Source: an uncultured Clostridium sp.
Lineage (GTDB): Bacteria; Bacillota; Clostridia; Oscillospirales; Acutalibacteraceae
Reading direction: 5' to 3'
DNA: 64,000 bases
Assembly (NCBI GenBank): GCA_902471875.1
Contig: CABRLN010000003.1
Coordinates: forward strand, 51,117-115,116
The translations under genes and the position numbers were made by a program. Shown here piece after piece: positions 26,205 through 33,706 of this stretch (positions are counted from its first letter, which is position 1; each line of letters begins with the position of its first letter). The notes under the pieces are model-generated. The model did no database searches, had not been told where the DNA came from, and saw only the letters and a list, made by a program, of their open reading frames with translations.

Positions 26205-27329
26205 ATGCCGTTGGCAGACGCAAAATGTACAAACTGTGGCATAAATTTATCAGTAGATAACACAAAGGACGCAGCCATATGCAAACACTGCGGGTCGGCT
26301 TTTATTGTAGAAAAAGCAATAAATTATTATAATATTACCAATAACATAAAGGCTAATGCGGTAAATATGTATGGAGGTAATTCTGCTGACTTTCAAATAA
26401 GAGCAGGCAAATTAGAAAAATATAACGGTGCATCTACCAACGTGGTTATACCTAACAGCGTTAGCCACATTGGTTCGGGAGCCTTTAAGGGTTGCAGCGG
26501 CCTAACAAATATTACTATACCAAATAGTGTCACCCAAATTGCGGCGGGTGCTTTTAAGGGTTGCAGCAGTTTAACAAGCATAACCATACCAAGCAGTGTT
26601 ACACAAATTGGTGACGATTTCTTTTGGGGGTGCAGCAGCTTAGCAAGTGTAAACTTACCAAACAGTGTTACATACATTGGCGAAAACGCCTTTAACGGCT
26701 GCAGCAGCTTAACAAGTATAACAATACCACACAGCTTTACACAAATTGGTAAAAACGCCTTTAGAAATTGCAGCGGTTTAACAAGCATAAAAATACCAAA
26801 CGGTATTACACAAATTGGCGAATATGCCTTTAGCGGCTGTCGAAGCTTAACAAACATAACCTTATCAAGAAGTCTTAATAAAATTGGTTATGGTGCTTTT
26901 AGCGATTGCAGTTGCTTAACAAATATAACAATACCTGATGGAGTTACTAAAATTAATGCTAATACCTTTAGTGGCTGCAGCAGCTTAACAAGCATAACCT
27001 TGCCAAATAATGTTATACAAATTGGCATGGAAGCTTTTAAAGACTGCCGAAGCTTAACAAACATAAGCATACCAAACAGTGTTCCTAAAATTGAATATGG
27101 TGCTTTTAAGAATTGCAGCAGCTTGACAGAAGTAGATTATGAATACGCAAACAAGTGTATTGACTGTTTTGAGAATACTCCATATTATAAAGAATGGAAA
27201 GAACAGCAAACAAAAAAACAAGCACAACAAGCGCTGCAAAAAGACGGCTTATGTCTTATTTGCGGCGGTCAATTTAAAGGTATATTTAATAAAGTATGCT
27301 CTAAATGCGGTAAGCCAAAAAATTATTAA
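26205..27329 (+). CDS. BspA-like leucine-rich repeat protein with zinc ribbons at both ends
   Basis: A 374-residue protein without signal peptide. Residues 8-35 form a zinc ribbon (CTNCGINL...CKHCGSAF). About eleven BspA-type (LRR_5) repeats of 23 residues follow (pattern: SLTSITIPNSVTQIGDDAF-GC), and the end is a second ribbon (CLICGGQF...CSKCGKP). BspA repeats mediate protein binding. Most are surface proteins, but the lack of an export signal and two zinc ribbons suggest a cytoplasmic protein. At DNA level the repeats are a 69-bp tandem series, prone to copy changes. The three-palindrome promoter upstream indicates tight control. Confidence 0.85.
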   Translation: MPLADAKCTNCGINLSVDNTKDAAICKHCGSAFIVEKAINYYNITNNIKANAVNMYGGNSADFQIRAGKLEKYNGASTNVVIPNSVSHIGSGAFKGCSGLTNITIPNSVTQIAAGAFKGCSSLTSITIPSSVTQIGDDFFWGCSSLASVNLPNSVTYIGENAFNGCSSLTSITIPHSFTQIGKNAFRNCSGLTSIKIPNGITQIGEYAFSGCRSLTNITLSRSLNKIGYGAFSDCSCLTNITIPDGVTKINANTFSGCSSLTSITLPNNVIQIGMEAFKDCRSLTNISIPNSVPKIEYGAFKNCSSLTEVDYEYANKCIDCFENTPYYKEWKEQQTKKQAQQALQKDGLCLICGGQFKGIFNKVCSKCGKPKNY

Positions 27330-27352
27330 AAATATTATAACCATATAATGCA

Positions 27353-27400
27353 AATCCACAGCTTAACTTCGCTTATTGAAGTTAAGCTGTGGATTTTTTT
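27353..27400 (+). terminator. Terminator of the LRR gene
   Basis: AAATCCACAGCTTAACTTC pairs perfectly with GAAGTTAAGCTGTGGATTT, with a seven-base loop, followed by TTTTT. Confidence 0.85.
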
Positions 27401-27401
27401 A

Positions 27402-27438
27402 CAGTAAAAAAACAGCTTGAGTAAAAACTCAGGCTGTT
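27402..27438 (-). terminator. Minus-strand terminator downstream of a surface-protein remnant
   Basis: AACAGC-TTGAGT-AAAA-ACTCAG-GCTGTT. On the minus strand the stem is followed by TTTTTTTAC, so it serves leftward transcription, i.e. the gene remnant at 27479-27592. Confidence 0.65.
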
Positions 27439-27478
27439 AGTATCAAAAATTATTTAACCACTATTAATTAGCAAGCAA

Positions 27479-27592
27479 TTACTGTTCGGCACGTTTACGA
27501 ATTGCAATTAATTTTGCCGGCAATACTGCCAAAAGCATTAATATTGTTGCACTGTCACCCTGTAGCAACTTACCTGTGTTCGAGTAGTTGCA
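27479..27592 (-). pseudogene. C-terminal remnant of a cell-wall or membrane-anchored surface protein
   Basis: A 37-codon open stretch ending at TAA reads NYSNTGKLLQGDSATILMLL, continuing AVLPAKLIAIRKRAEQ. An NTG-like step, GDSAT, a hydrophobic segment and a basic tail are the layout of sortase-anchored or dockerin-type surface proteins of gut Clostridia. A TGA codon and unrelated sequence precede it, so only the 3' end survives, still with its own terminator. The family is inferred from this short tail only. Confidence 0.4.
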
Positions 27593-27608
27593 TCAAATTC
27601 GACATATT

Positions 27609-27962
27609 TCAGTCATTAATATTGCTATTCGTTTCACCCACACCCAAAAGCTTATTTACAGCCTGCTGCATATTAGGGTTTTGACGGTAAGCTGACAACA
27701 CCTTATATTCTTGTTCGGTAATTTCTTTATTGTTTTCAGCAAAATTTGGGTTATCTGTACGGCCTAAAAGATAATCCACTGAACAGTCAAAAAAATCGGC
27801 TATTTTCCCAAGAGTATCTCCCTTTGGCATAGAACCATTAGTCATATGAGATATAGAATTTCTTTCCATACCACATTCTTGTAATACGTCTTTTACTGGC
27901 ATATTTTTCTTTTTGGCTAAAAGTTTTATCATAGAGGCAACTAATTTGGAAATTATACACAT
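27609..27962 (-). CDS. Cro/CI-family regulator (paralogue 1)
   Basis: About 117 residues. ATG 27962 (MCIISKLVASMIKLLAKK) follows AAAAAGGAG. The helix-turn-helix runs to about residue 65: MPVKDVLQECGMERNSISHM, then GDTLGKIADFFDCSVDYLLG. The tail (EITEQEYKVLSAYRQNPNMQ) is the helical dimerisation end usual for short Firmicutes repressors. It is clearly related to the next gene upstream (both end the domain with VDYLLGRTDNP or IDYLLGRTDNP), so the two come from a tandem duplication. No target is visible. Confidence 0.85.
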   Translation of the reverse strand: MCIISKLVASMIKLLAKKKNMPVKDVLQECGMERNSISHMTNGSMPKGDTLGKIADFFDCSVDYLLGRTDNPNFAENNKEITEQEYKVLSAYRQNPNMQQAVNKLLGVGETNSNIND

Positions 27963-28172
27963 CAATACAGCTCCTTTTTTATACAAGGTAAATAACTCTC
28001 CTGAAACAGGCAATTCACGCTTACTTTCTCTATATAAGGAGATATAATATATATAGTAATAAATCAAATTAATGTTAATTGCTGTAACCTTTCAAAACCA
28101 TGCTGGTGCTAGTTATGTAACTACTGCAACCCTACTATCATACCGCAAGCATTTTTATTGCTTAATTAGTTG

Positions 28173-28505
28173 TCATCTATTTTCTAACAGCTTATTAAAG
28201 GCTTCTTTAATATCTGAGTCTTCTCTGTATGATGACAATATTTTATACTCTTCTTCTGTAAGTTCGTCTTTATTTAAACGAGGGTTGTCTGTACGGCCTA
28301 AAAGATAGTCTATCGAACAATTAAAAAAGTCGGCAATTTTTGCTAAATTATCTGTTTTTAGCATAGAACCGTTATACATATTTGAAAGGGTATTTTTATT
28401 TAATTTTAATTCAGCCAACATATCTTTTAGCTGAACATCTACAGCCTTAGCCTGCTGCTTTATTTTCTCTGCTACCTTTGCCGAATCATAAGTACAATCG
28501 TACAT
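28173..28505 (-). CDS. Cro/CI-family regulator (paralogue 2)
   Basis: A 110-residue helix-turn-helix protein: MYDCTYDSAKVAEKIKQQAK, recognition region LNKNTLSNMYNGSMLKTDNL, then AKIADFFNCSIDYLLGRTDNP and a helical tail (ELTEEEYKILSSYREDSDIK). It is a paralogue of the gene at 27609-27962, same strand, 210 bp apart. Its leader contains a perfect 19-base hairpin (28558-28599). Both regulators have diverged mainly in the recognition helix, which suggests different operators. Confidence 0.87.
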   Translation of the reverse strand: MYDCTYDSAKVAEKIKQQAKAVDVQLKDMLAELKLNKNTLSNMYNGSMLKTDNLAKIADFFNCSIDYLLGRTDNPRLNKDELTEEEYKILSSYREDSDIKEAFNKLLENR

Positions 28506-28557
28506 AAATATACCTCCGCCATTATTTAAATATTATAAAAAATCATTAATTTATGGC

Positions 28558-28599
28558 GTAAGTCTTAAAATCCATATATTTATGGATTTTAAGACTTAC
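28558..28599. repeat. Perfect 19-bp inverted repeat with 4-base loop
   Basis: GTAAGTCTTAAAATCCATA (28558-28576), loop TATT, then its exact reverse complement (28581-28599). It lies between divergent regulator genes, 53 bp before the start of the leftward one. No T run follows on either strand, so it is not a plain terminator. It could be an operator, an RNA hairpin in the leader, or a transposon scar. The remaining 28600-28820 is AT-rich with no feature seen. Confidence 0.7.
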
Positions 28600-28820
28600 T
28601 GAATAGTAAAGTAATGCTTTTTTACATTTTACCACAGTAAGTTTTAAAAAACAATAAAAATTATAAAAAGTTAGTAAAAAATTATAAATATTCACAAAAT
28701 ATCAAAAAAATTAGAATTTATTTAAAATTTCAATATAGATTGAGAGGTGAATTTAAATAACCCCTGCTTATAAACAAAAATAAGCAACAACCAATATAAT
28801 TGATTACATGAGGTGATACA

Positions 28821-29024
28821 ATGATTGAATATACACCCTTTTGGGAAACTCTTAAAAAAAGCGAAGAAACCACATACACACTAATTCATAAACATAATAT
28901 AAGCAGTGAAACTATTAGAAAATTAAAAAATAACCAAGGCATGACTACAACAAAAATTAATGATTTGTGTCGTATTTTACATTGCCGTATAGAAGATATG
29001 TTAGTTTATACACCCAAAGACTAA
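28821..29024 (+). CDS. Small Cro/CI-type helix-turn-helix protein
   Basis: A 67-residue DNA-binding protein with the layout of stand-alone short repressors: MIEYTPFWETLKKSEETTYT, helix pair HNISSETIRKLKNNQGMTTT, then KINDLCRILHCRIEDMLVY. It resembles the short regulators at 7431-7634 and 63164-63376 in size and ending. It is divergent from the two paralogous regulators to its left and has a GAGGTG ribosome site. No function beyond DNA binding can be given. Confidence 0.8.
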   Translation: MIEYTPFWETLKKSEETTYTLIHKHNISSETIRKLKNNQGMTTTKINDLCRILHCRIEDMLVYTPKD

Positions 29025-29214
29025 ACCTTTTGCCTTTTAATAATATACAGCGTATAAAATAAGGTAAATTAGGTAATATTTAGTAATTTTGTTTATTTTT
29101 GTTATACAAACCAATTTTATGTCATATCTGCTATTTTTAGCTATATCCTTTTTGGGTAATTATGAGTTTTTTGCTAAAACAGCTGGTTTTTTGTCACATT
29201 TTATCTAAACCTAA

Positions 29215-29258
29215 ACAGGCAGTTTGCAAGCTATAAGCTTGAAACTGCCTGTAGTTTT
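29215..29258. terminator. Strong hairpin, probably bidirectional terminator
   Basis: ACAGGCAGTTT-G-CAAGC, loop, GCTTG-A-AACTGCCTGT. TTTTTT follows three bases later on the plus strand. On the minus strand it lies 50 bp after the stop at 29303. Confidence 0.75.
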
Positions 29259-29302
29259 TTCTAATAATAGTAAATAGTATGTGAAATATAACTAAGTATT
29301 TA

Positions 29303-30307
29303 TTACTTTGTTAAACCTTCGTAAACTGCAACTGCACAAGCAACTGTAGCACCAACCATTGGATTGTTACCCATACCGATAAGACCCATCATCTCAACGT
29401 GAGCAGGAACTGAAGAAGAACCTGCAAACTGAGCGTCACCATGCATACGGCCCATTGAGTCTGTTAAACCGTAAGATGCAGGACCTGCACCCATATTGTC
29501 AGGGTGAAGTGTACGTCCTGTACCGCCGCCTGAAGCAACTGAGAAGTACTTAACGCCGTTTTCGTTAGCCCACTTTTTATATGTACCTGCAACCAAGTGC
29601 TGGAAACGTGTTGGGTTGGTTGAGTTACCTGTAATAGATACACCAACATTTTCTTTTTGCATAATTGCAACGCCTTCACGAACATCATCAGCACCATAGC
29701 AACGAACATTTGCTCTTTCACCGTCTGAGTAAGCTGTTTCTTTAACAACCTTTAGCTCGCCTGTAAAATAGTCAAATTCTGTTTGAACATATGTAAAGCC
29801 GTTAATTCTTGAAATAATATAAGCAGCGTCTTTACCAAGACCATTCAAAATAACCTGCAATGGTTCTTTTCTTGCCTTGTTAGCGTTTCTTGCAATACCA
29901 ATAGCACCTTCAGCTGCTGCAAAGCTTTCGTGACCTGCCAAAAAAGCAAAACACTTTGTTTCATCTCTAAGCAGCATAGCACCCAAGTTACCGTGACCCA
30001 AACCAACGTTTCTTTGCTCTGCAACAGAACCAGGAATACAGAATGCCTCAAGGCCAACACCAATAGCCTCGGCAGCGTCTGCTGCTGTTTTAACTTCCTT
30101 CTTTACTGCAATAGCACAACCTAATGTGTAAGCCCAGCCTGCATTTTCAAATGCAATTGGCTGTACGTCCTTTACTATTTGATAAGGGTCAAAACCCTTG
30201 TCAAGACACAACTGTCTAGCCTCTTCAAGATTTGCAATACCATACTCGGCAAGGCATTTCTCAATTTTAGGCATTCTTCTGTCCATACTTTCAAATGTAA
30301 CTGCCAT
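29303..30307 (-). CDS. GGGtGRT family protein
   Basis: A 334-residue protein with the motif that names the family, ASGGGTGRTLHPDNMG (about residues 270-285). The N-terminus reads MAVTFESMDRRMPKIEKCLA; glycine-rich GHGNLGAMLLRDE occurs near residue 105. The family is conserved in Firmicutes and Bacteroidetes and is regularly next to a NifU-like Fe-S scaffold gene, as here (upstream, 22 bp gap), but its biochemical role is not established to my knowledge. A link to Fe-S or sulfur metabolism is inferred from this pairing. Confidence 0.85.
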   Translation of the reverse strand: MAVTFESMDRRMPKIEKCLAEYGIANLEEARQLCLDKGFDPYQIVKDVQPIAFENAGWAYTLGCAIAVKKEVKTAADAAEAIGVGLEAFCIPGSVAEQRNVGLGHGNLGAMLLRDETKCFAFLAGHESFAAAEGAIGIARNANKARKEPLQVILNGLGKDAAYIISRINGFTYVQTEFDYFTGELKVVKETAYSDGERANVRCYGADDVREGVAIMQKENVGVSITGNSTNPTRFQHLVAGTYKKWANENGVKYFSVASGGGTGRTLHPDNMGAGPASYGLTDSMGRMHGDAQFAGSSSVPAHVEMMGLIGMGNNPMVGATVACAVAVYEGLTK

Positions 30308-30328
30308 GATTAAGTCCTCCCTTACCTA

Positions 30329-31021
30329 TTATTCTTCACGAGGGTCAATATATTTAGCTGCGCCGTCAAAACGACCATATTGACCAATGTTGTTTTTATA
30401 TGCTTCATCAGGGCTAACACCGTGACGGATATCCTCTAACATTTTGCCTAGCTTAACAAACTGATAGCCGATAACCTCGTCATTTTCGTCAAGAGCTGTC
30501 TTTAGAACATAACCCTCAGCCATCTCCATGTAACGAACGCCCTTTGCCTTTGTACTAAACATTGTACCAACCTGTGAACGAAGACCCTTACCAAGATCCT
30601 CAAGACCGGCACCAATTGGAAGACCACCCTCTGAAAAAGCTGTTTGGCTTCTGCCGTAAACAAGCTGCTCAAAGATATTTTTCATAGCTGTGTTAATAGC
30701 GTCACATACCAAGTCTGTATTCAGACATTCCAGCAAGGTTTTGCCAGGAAGAATTTCAGCTGCCATAGCTGCTGAGTGAGTCATACCTGAACAACCAATA
30801 GTTTCAACAAGAGCCTCTTCAACAATGCCCTCTTTAACATTAAGTGTCAGCTTACAGGCACCCTGCTGCGGAGCACACCAGCCAATACCGTGTGAAAGGC
30901 CGGAAATGTCTTTAATTTCGTAAGATTTTACCCATTTACCCTCTTCAGGAATAGGTGCAGGACCATGCTTAGGGCCCTTAGCTACAGTGCACATATTTTC
31001 TACTTCTTTAGAATAAATCAT
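30329..31021 (-). CDS. NifU-like iron-sulfur cluster scaffold protein
   Basis: About 230 residues. ATG 31021 (MIYSKEVENMCTVAKGPKHG) follows AAAGGAG. The NifU_N-like core shows cysteines in GIGWCAPQQGACKL and ETIGCSGMTHSAAMAAEILP, the latter corresponding to the GCA/GC-S-ASS loop of IscU/NifU scaffolds, and LVCDAINTAMKNIF further on. It is longer than IscU, with a C-terminal part of unknown role (GVRYMEMAEGYVLKTALDEN). It forms an operon with the GGGtGRT gene. Annotators usually name it iron-sulfur cluster assembly scaffold protein. Confidence 0.8.
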   Translation of the reverse strand: MIYSKEVENMCTVAKGPKHGPAPIPEEGKWVKSYEIKDISGLSHGIGWCAPQQGACKLTLNVKEGIVEEALVETIGCSGMTHSAAMAAEILPGKTLLECLNTDLVCDAINTAMKNIFEQLVYGRSQTAFSEGGLPIGAGLEDLGKGLRSQVGTMFSTKAKGVRYMEMAEGYVLKTALDENDEVIGYQFVKLGKMLEDIRHGVSPDEAYKNNIGQYGRFDGAAKYIDPREE

Positions 31022-31302
31022 GTGTGCTGCTCCTTTCATTTTATTTAGTCTTGTAAAAATTGCTTACAGTTTTTTACATTATAATTATAAGCACTTTTTA
31101 TTTTATATTCAAGTATCTACGGCGAATATTTCGTAAATTTAATGCATTTTGTCATAATTTTCACACAAACAATTGCCAATTTTAATCTCTTTTTATTTTT
31201 TAAATTTAAAAATATTCATTATAAATGCAAATAAACACGGTACAAACATACATTATCTACACTCACCTACAATTTTTATTATTCTCTTTTTTAGATACGC
31301 CC

Positions 31303-31331
31303 TTGTTAAAATCTGCCTGCAATGATATAAT
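31303..31331 (+). promoter_or_regulatory. Promoter of metG
   Basis: TTGTTA (31303-31308), 17-base spacer, TATAAT (31326-31331), leaving a leader of only about 37 bases. No T-box antiterminator sequence is present. The rest of the 31022-31374 gap shows no feature. Confidence 0.65.
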
Positions 31332-31374
31332 AATTATTACACATTATTTTTGTAAATACAGGAGGTAAAACAGA

Positions 31375-33306
31375 ATGTGTAAAAAGAAATATTACATTAC
31401 TACTGCAATAGCCTATACTTCACGAAAGCCTCACATTGGCAACAGTTACGAAATTGTTATGACTGACGCCTTGGCAAGGTACAAGCGAATGCAGGGGTAT
31501 GATGTTTTCTTCCTTACAGGAACTGACGAGCACGGTCAGAAAATAGAAGAGTACGCAAAAGAAAGCGGCGTAACACCAAAGGAATATGTTGACAAGGTAG
31601 CAGGCGAAATTAAAGAAATTTGTGACCTGCTTAACACCACATATGACCATTTTATAAGAACAACAGACAGCTACCACGAAGAAGCTGTTAAAAAGATATT
31701 TAAAAAGCTGTACGAGCAGGGGGATATTTATAAAGGCTCCTACGAGGGTATGTACTGCACACCTTGCGAAAGCTTTTGGACAGAGTCACAGCTTGTTGAC
31801 GGCAAATGCCCTGACTGTGGCAGAGAGGTAAAAAAAGCAAAAGAAGAAGCTTACTTCTTTAAAATGTCAAAGTACCAAAAACAGCTTGAACAATATATTG
31901 AGGACAACCCTAACTTTATTTACCCTGAACAACGTAAAAAAGAAATGGTAAATAACTTTATAAAGCCGGGCCTGCAAGACCTGTGCGTTTCAAGAACATC
32001 ATTCAAATGGGGAATTCCTGTTGATTTTGACCCTGACCATGTTGTATATGTTTGGATAGACGCACTTTCTAACTATATTACAGCACTTGGCTACAATCCT
32101 GACGGCAGCAGCGACAACTACAAAAAATACTGGCCTGCTGACGTACATGTTATAGGCAAGGATATTCTTCGTTTCCACACAATTTACTGGCCTATTATGC
32201 TTATGGCGTTAGGTGAGCCTTTGCCAAAGCAGGTTTTTGCACACCCTTGGCTATTGTTCGGCACAGACAAAATGAGTAAATCAAGAGGAAACGTAATTTA
32301 CGCAGACGACCTTGTTAAGCTTATTGGCGTTGATGCTGTAAGGTATTATTTGTTAAGTGAAATGCCTTACACTTCTGACGGTTCTATAACTTATGAAACA
32401 GTTTTTGAAAGATATAACTCTGACCTTGCCAATACACTCGGCAATCTTGTAAACCGAACCGTTGCAATGAACAACAAGTATTTTGACGGCGAGGTTATGG
32501 CTCCAACCGCTAAAGAGCCTGTTGACGATGAGTTAAAAGCAGCTGCTCTAAATGCAGTTGAAAACATTGAAAATTTGTTAAGCGAATACAGAATAAGCGA
32601 CGCTTTAGACGCTGTTTTGTCGCTGGCAAGACGCAGCAACAAATATATTGACGAAACTGCACCATGGGTACTGGCAAAGGACGAAAACCAAAAGGCTCGT
32701 TTAGGCACTGTGCTTTATAATCTTCTTGAGAGCATAAGATATATTGCCATTTTAATTTCACCATTTATGCCTGAAACAGCCGAAAAGATTTTTGTACAGC
32801 TTAACAGTGACGTTAAATCTTATGATTCATTAAAAGAATTCGGCGGACTGCAAACAGGCACAAAGGTTGGCACAGCTACACCGCTGTTTTCAAGACTTGA
32901 TTCTGAAAAACTGTTAGCTGACATTGCAAAAGCAGCAAAGAAAGCACAAGAATTAGAAAAACCTAAGAAAGAAATTGAAGAAAAAACTCAAATTACAATA
33001 GATGACTTTGCAAAAGTAGAGCTGAGAGTAGCCAAGGTTACAGACTGTGAACCTGTTAAAAGAGCTAAAAAGCTTTTAAAACTTACACTTAACGACGGTG
33101 TTGGCAAGCGTACTGTAGCAAGCGGCATTGCACAATATTATAAGCCGGAAGATTTAATTGGTCATAACGTAATTTTAGTTGCAAATCTTAAGCCTGCAAA
33201 GCTATGCGGCGTTGAAAGCTGCGGTATGATATTGGCGGCTGACAGCAACGATTCTGTAAAGGTTATTTTTGCCGACGATATGGAGGTTGGCTCAACTGTA
33301 AGATAA
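31375..33306 (+). CDS. metG: Methionyl-tRNA synthetase
   Basis: A 643-residue class I synthetase. The HIGH motif is HIGN in SRKPHIGNSYEI (about residues 19-22) and the KMSKS loop is DKMSKSRGN. The CP insertion carries the zinc site CTPCESFW...CPDCG. The C-terminus from about residue 540 (QITIDDFAKVELRVAKVTDC...) is an EMAP/Trbp111 tRNA-binding and dimerisation domain, as in the long MetG type. It charges initiator and elongator tRNA-Met. The gene stands alone, starts behind CAGGAGG and ends in a clear terminator. Confidence 0.97.
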   Translation: MCKKKYYITTAIAYTSRKPHIGNSYEIVMTDALARYKRMQGYDVFFLTGTDEHGQKIEEYAKESGVTPKEYVDKVAGEIKEICDLLNTTYDHFIRTTDSYHEEAVKKIFKKLYEQGDIYKGSYEGMYCTPCESFWTESQLVDGKCPDCGREVKKAKEEAYFFKMSKYQKQLEQYIEDNPNFIYPEQRKKEMVNNFIKPGLQDLCVSRTSFKWGIPVDFDPDHVVYVWIDALSNYITALGYNPDGSSDNYKKYWPADVHVIGKDILRFHTIYWPIMLMALGEPLPKQVFAHPWLLFGTDKMSKSRGNVIYADDLVKLIGVDAVRYYLLSEMPYTSDGSITYETVFERYNSDLANTLGNLVNRTVAMNNKYFDGEVMAPTAKEPVDDELKAAALNAVENIENLLSEYRISDALDAVLSLARRSNKYIDETAPWVLAKDENQKARLGTVLYNLLESIRYIAILISPFMPETAEKIFVQLNSDVKSYDSLKEFGGLQTGTKVGTATPLFSRLDSEKLLADIAKAAKKAQELEKPKKEIEEKTQITIDDFAKVELRVAKVTDCEPVKRAKKLLKLTLNDGVGKRTVASGIAQYYKPEDLIGHNVILVANLKPAKLCGVESCGMILAADSNDSVKVIFADDMEVGSTVR

Positions 33307-33326
33307 ATTAAATATATCATTACAAC

Positions 33327-33361
33327 AAATATCCACCGGATTATTCGGTGGATATTTTGTT
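33327..33361 (+). terminator. Terminator of metG
   Basis: AAATATCCACCG pairs with CGGTGGATATTT over a short loop, followed by TTG and T-rich sequence. Confidence 0.8.
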
Positions 33362-33434
33362 TATATATAAAATTATATTTGTTTTCTATTAATATTAGTA
33401 TGTAGTAATATGTGAAATAAATTCATAAAACCCA

Positions 33435-33463
33435 TTGACAATAACAAATTAAGACAATATAAT
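33435..33463 (+). promoter_or_regulatory. Consensus promoter of the bacteriocin operon
   Basis: TTGACA (33435-33440), 17-base spacer, TATAAT (33458-33463): a perfect consensus pair, 54 bp before the bacteriocin start. Confidence 0.75.
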
Positions 33464-33517
33464 AGGCAAAGTGTGGTAATAGTTTTATGATAGTTATTAG
33501 AAGGGATTTGATTGTTA

Positions 33518-33694
33518 ATGAACAAAAGAAAGAAAGTTTTTGGTATTATATTATCTGCAATTATGCTGCTGTCTGTAGCCGGCGTTGGTACAGCAAGTGC
33601 AGCTGTTACAAAACCTCCAGAGAAAAACGGTACATGGTACTACAGCTTAGAACCAAAAATGGTTACTTCGCAATATTACCACAACACTATTTAA
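33518..33694 (+). CDS. Short lactococcin 972-family bacteriocin precursor
   Basis: A 58-residue secreted peptide. ATG 33518 follows AAGGGA. Residues 1-28 are a Sec signal (basic MNKRKK, hydrophobic core, ASA cleavage site). The mature part has the lactococcin 972 pattern NGTWYYSL...MVTSQYYHN: a GTW.Y start and V.S.YYH block. Lactococcin 972 is secreted by Sec and blocks septum formation by binding lipid II. The family's usual mature part is about 60 residues; this one ends after about 30, so the second half is missing. The assignment is supported by the DUF1430 and ABC genes that follow. It may be a minimal variant or a truncated one. Confidence 0.7.
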   Translation: MNKRKKVFGIILSAIMLLSVAGVGTASAAVTKPPEKNGTWYYSLEPKMVTSQYYHNTI

Positions 33695-33706
33695 AGGAGC
33701 CACACC

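Noticed and set aside
26430..27130. Regular repeats that could suggest a CRISPR array
   Set aside because: The repeats are in-frame 69-bp units coding for 23-residue leucine-rich repeats, without spacers.
31303..31374. Possible T-box leader for metG (and likewise glyS at 37921-37967)
   Set aside because: The leaders are under 50 bases and lack the conserved T-box sequence and specifier hairpin.
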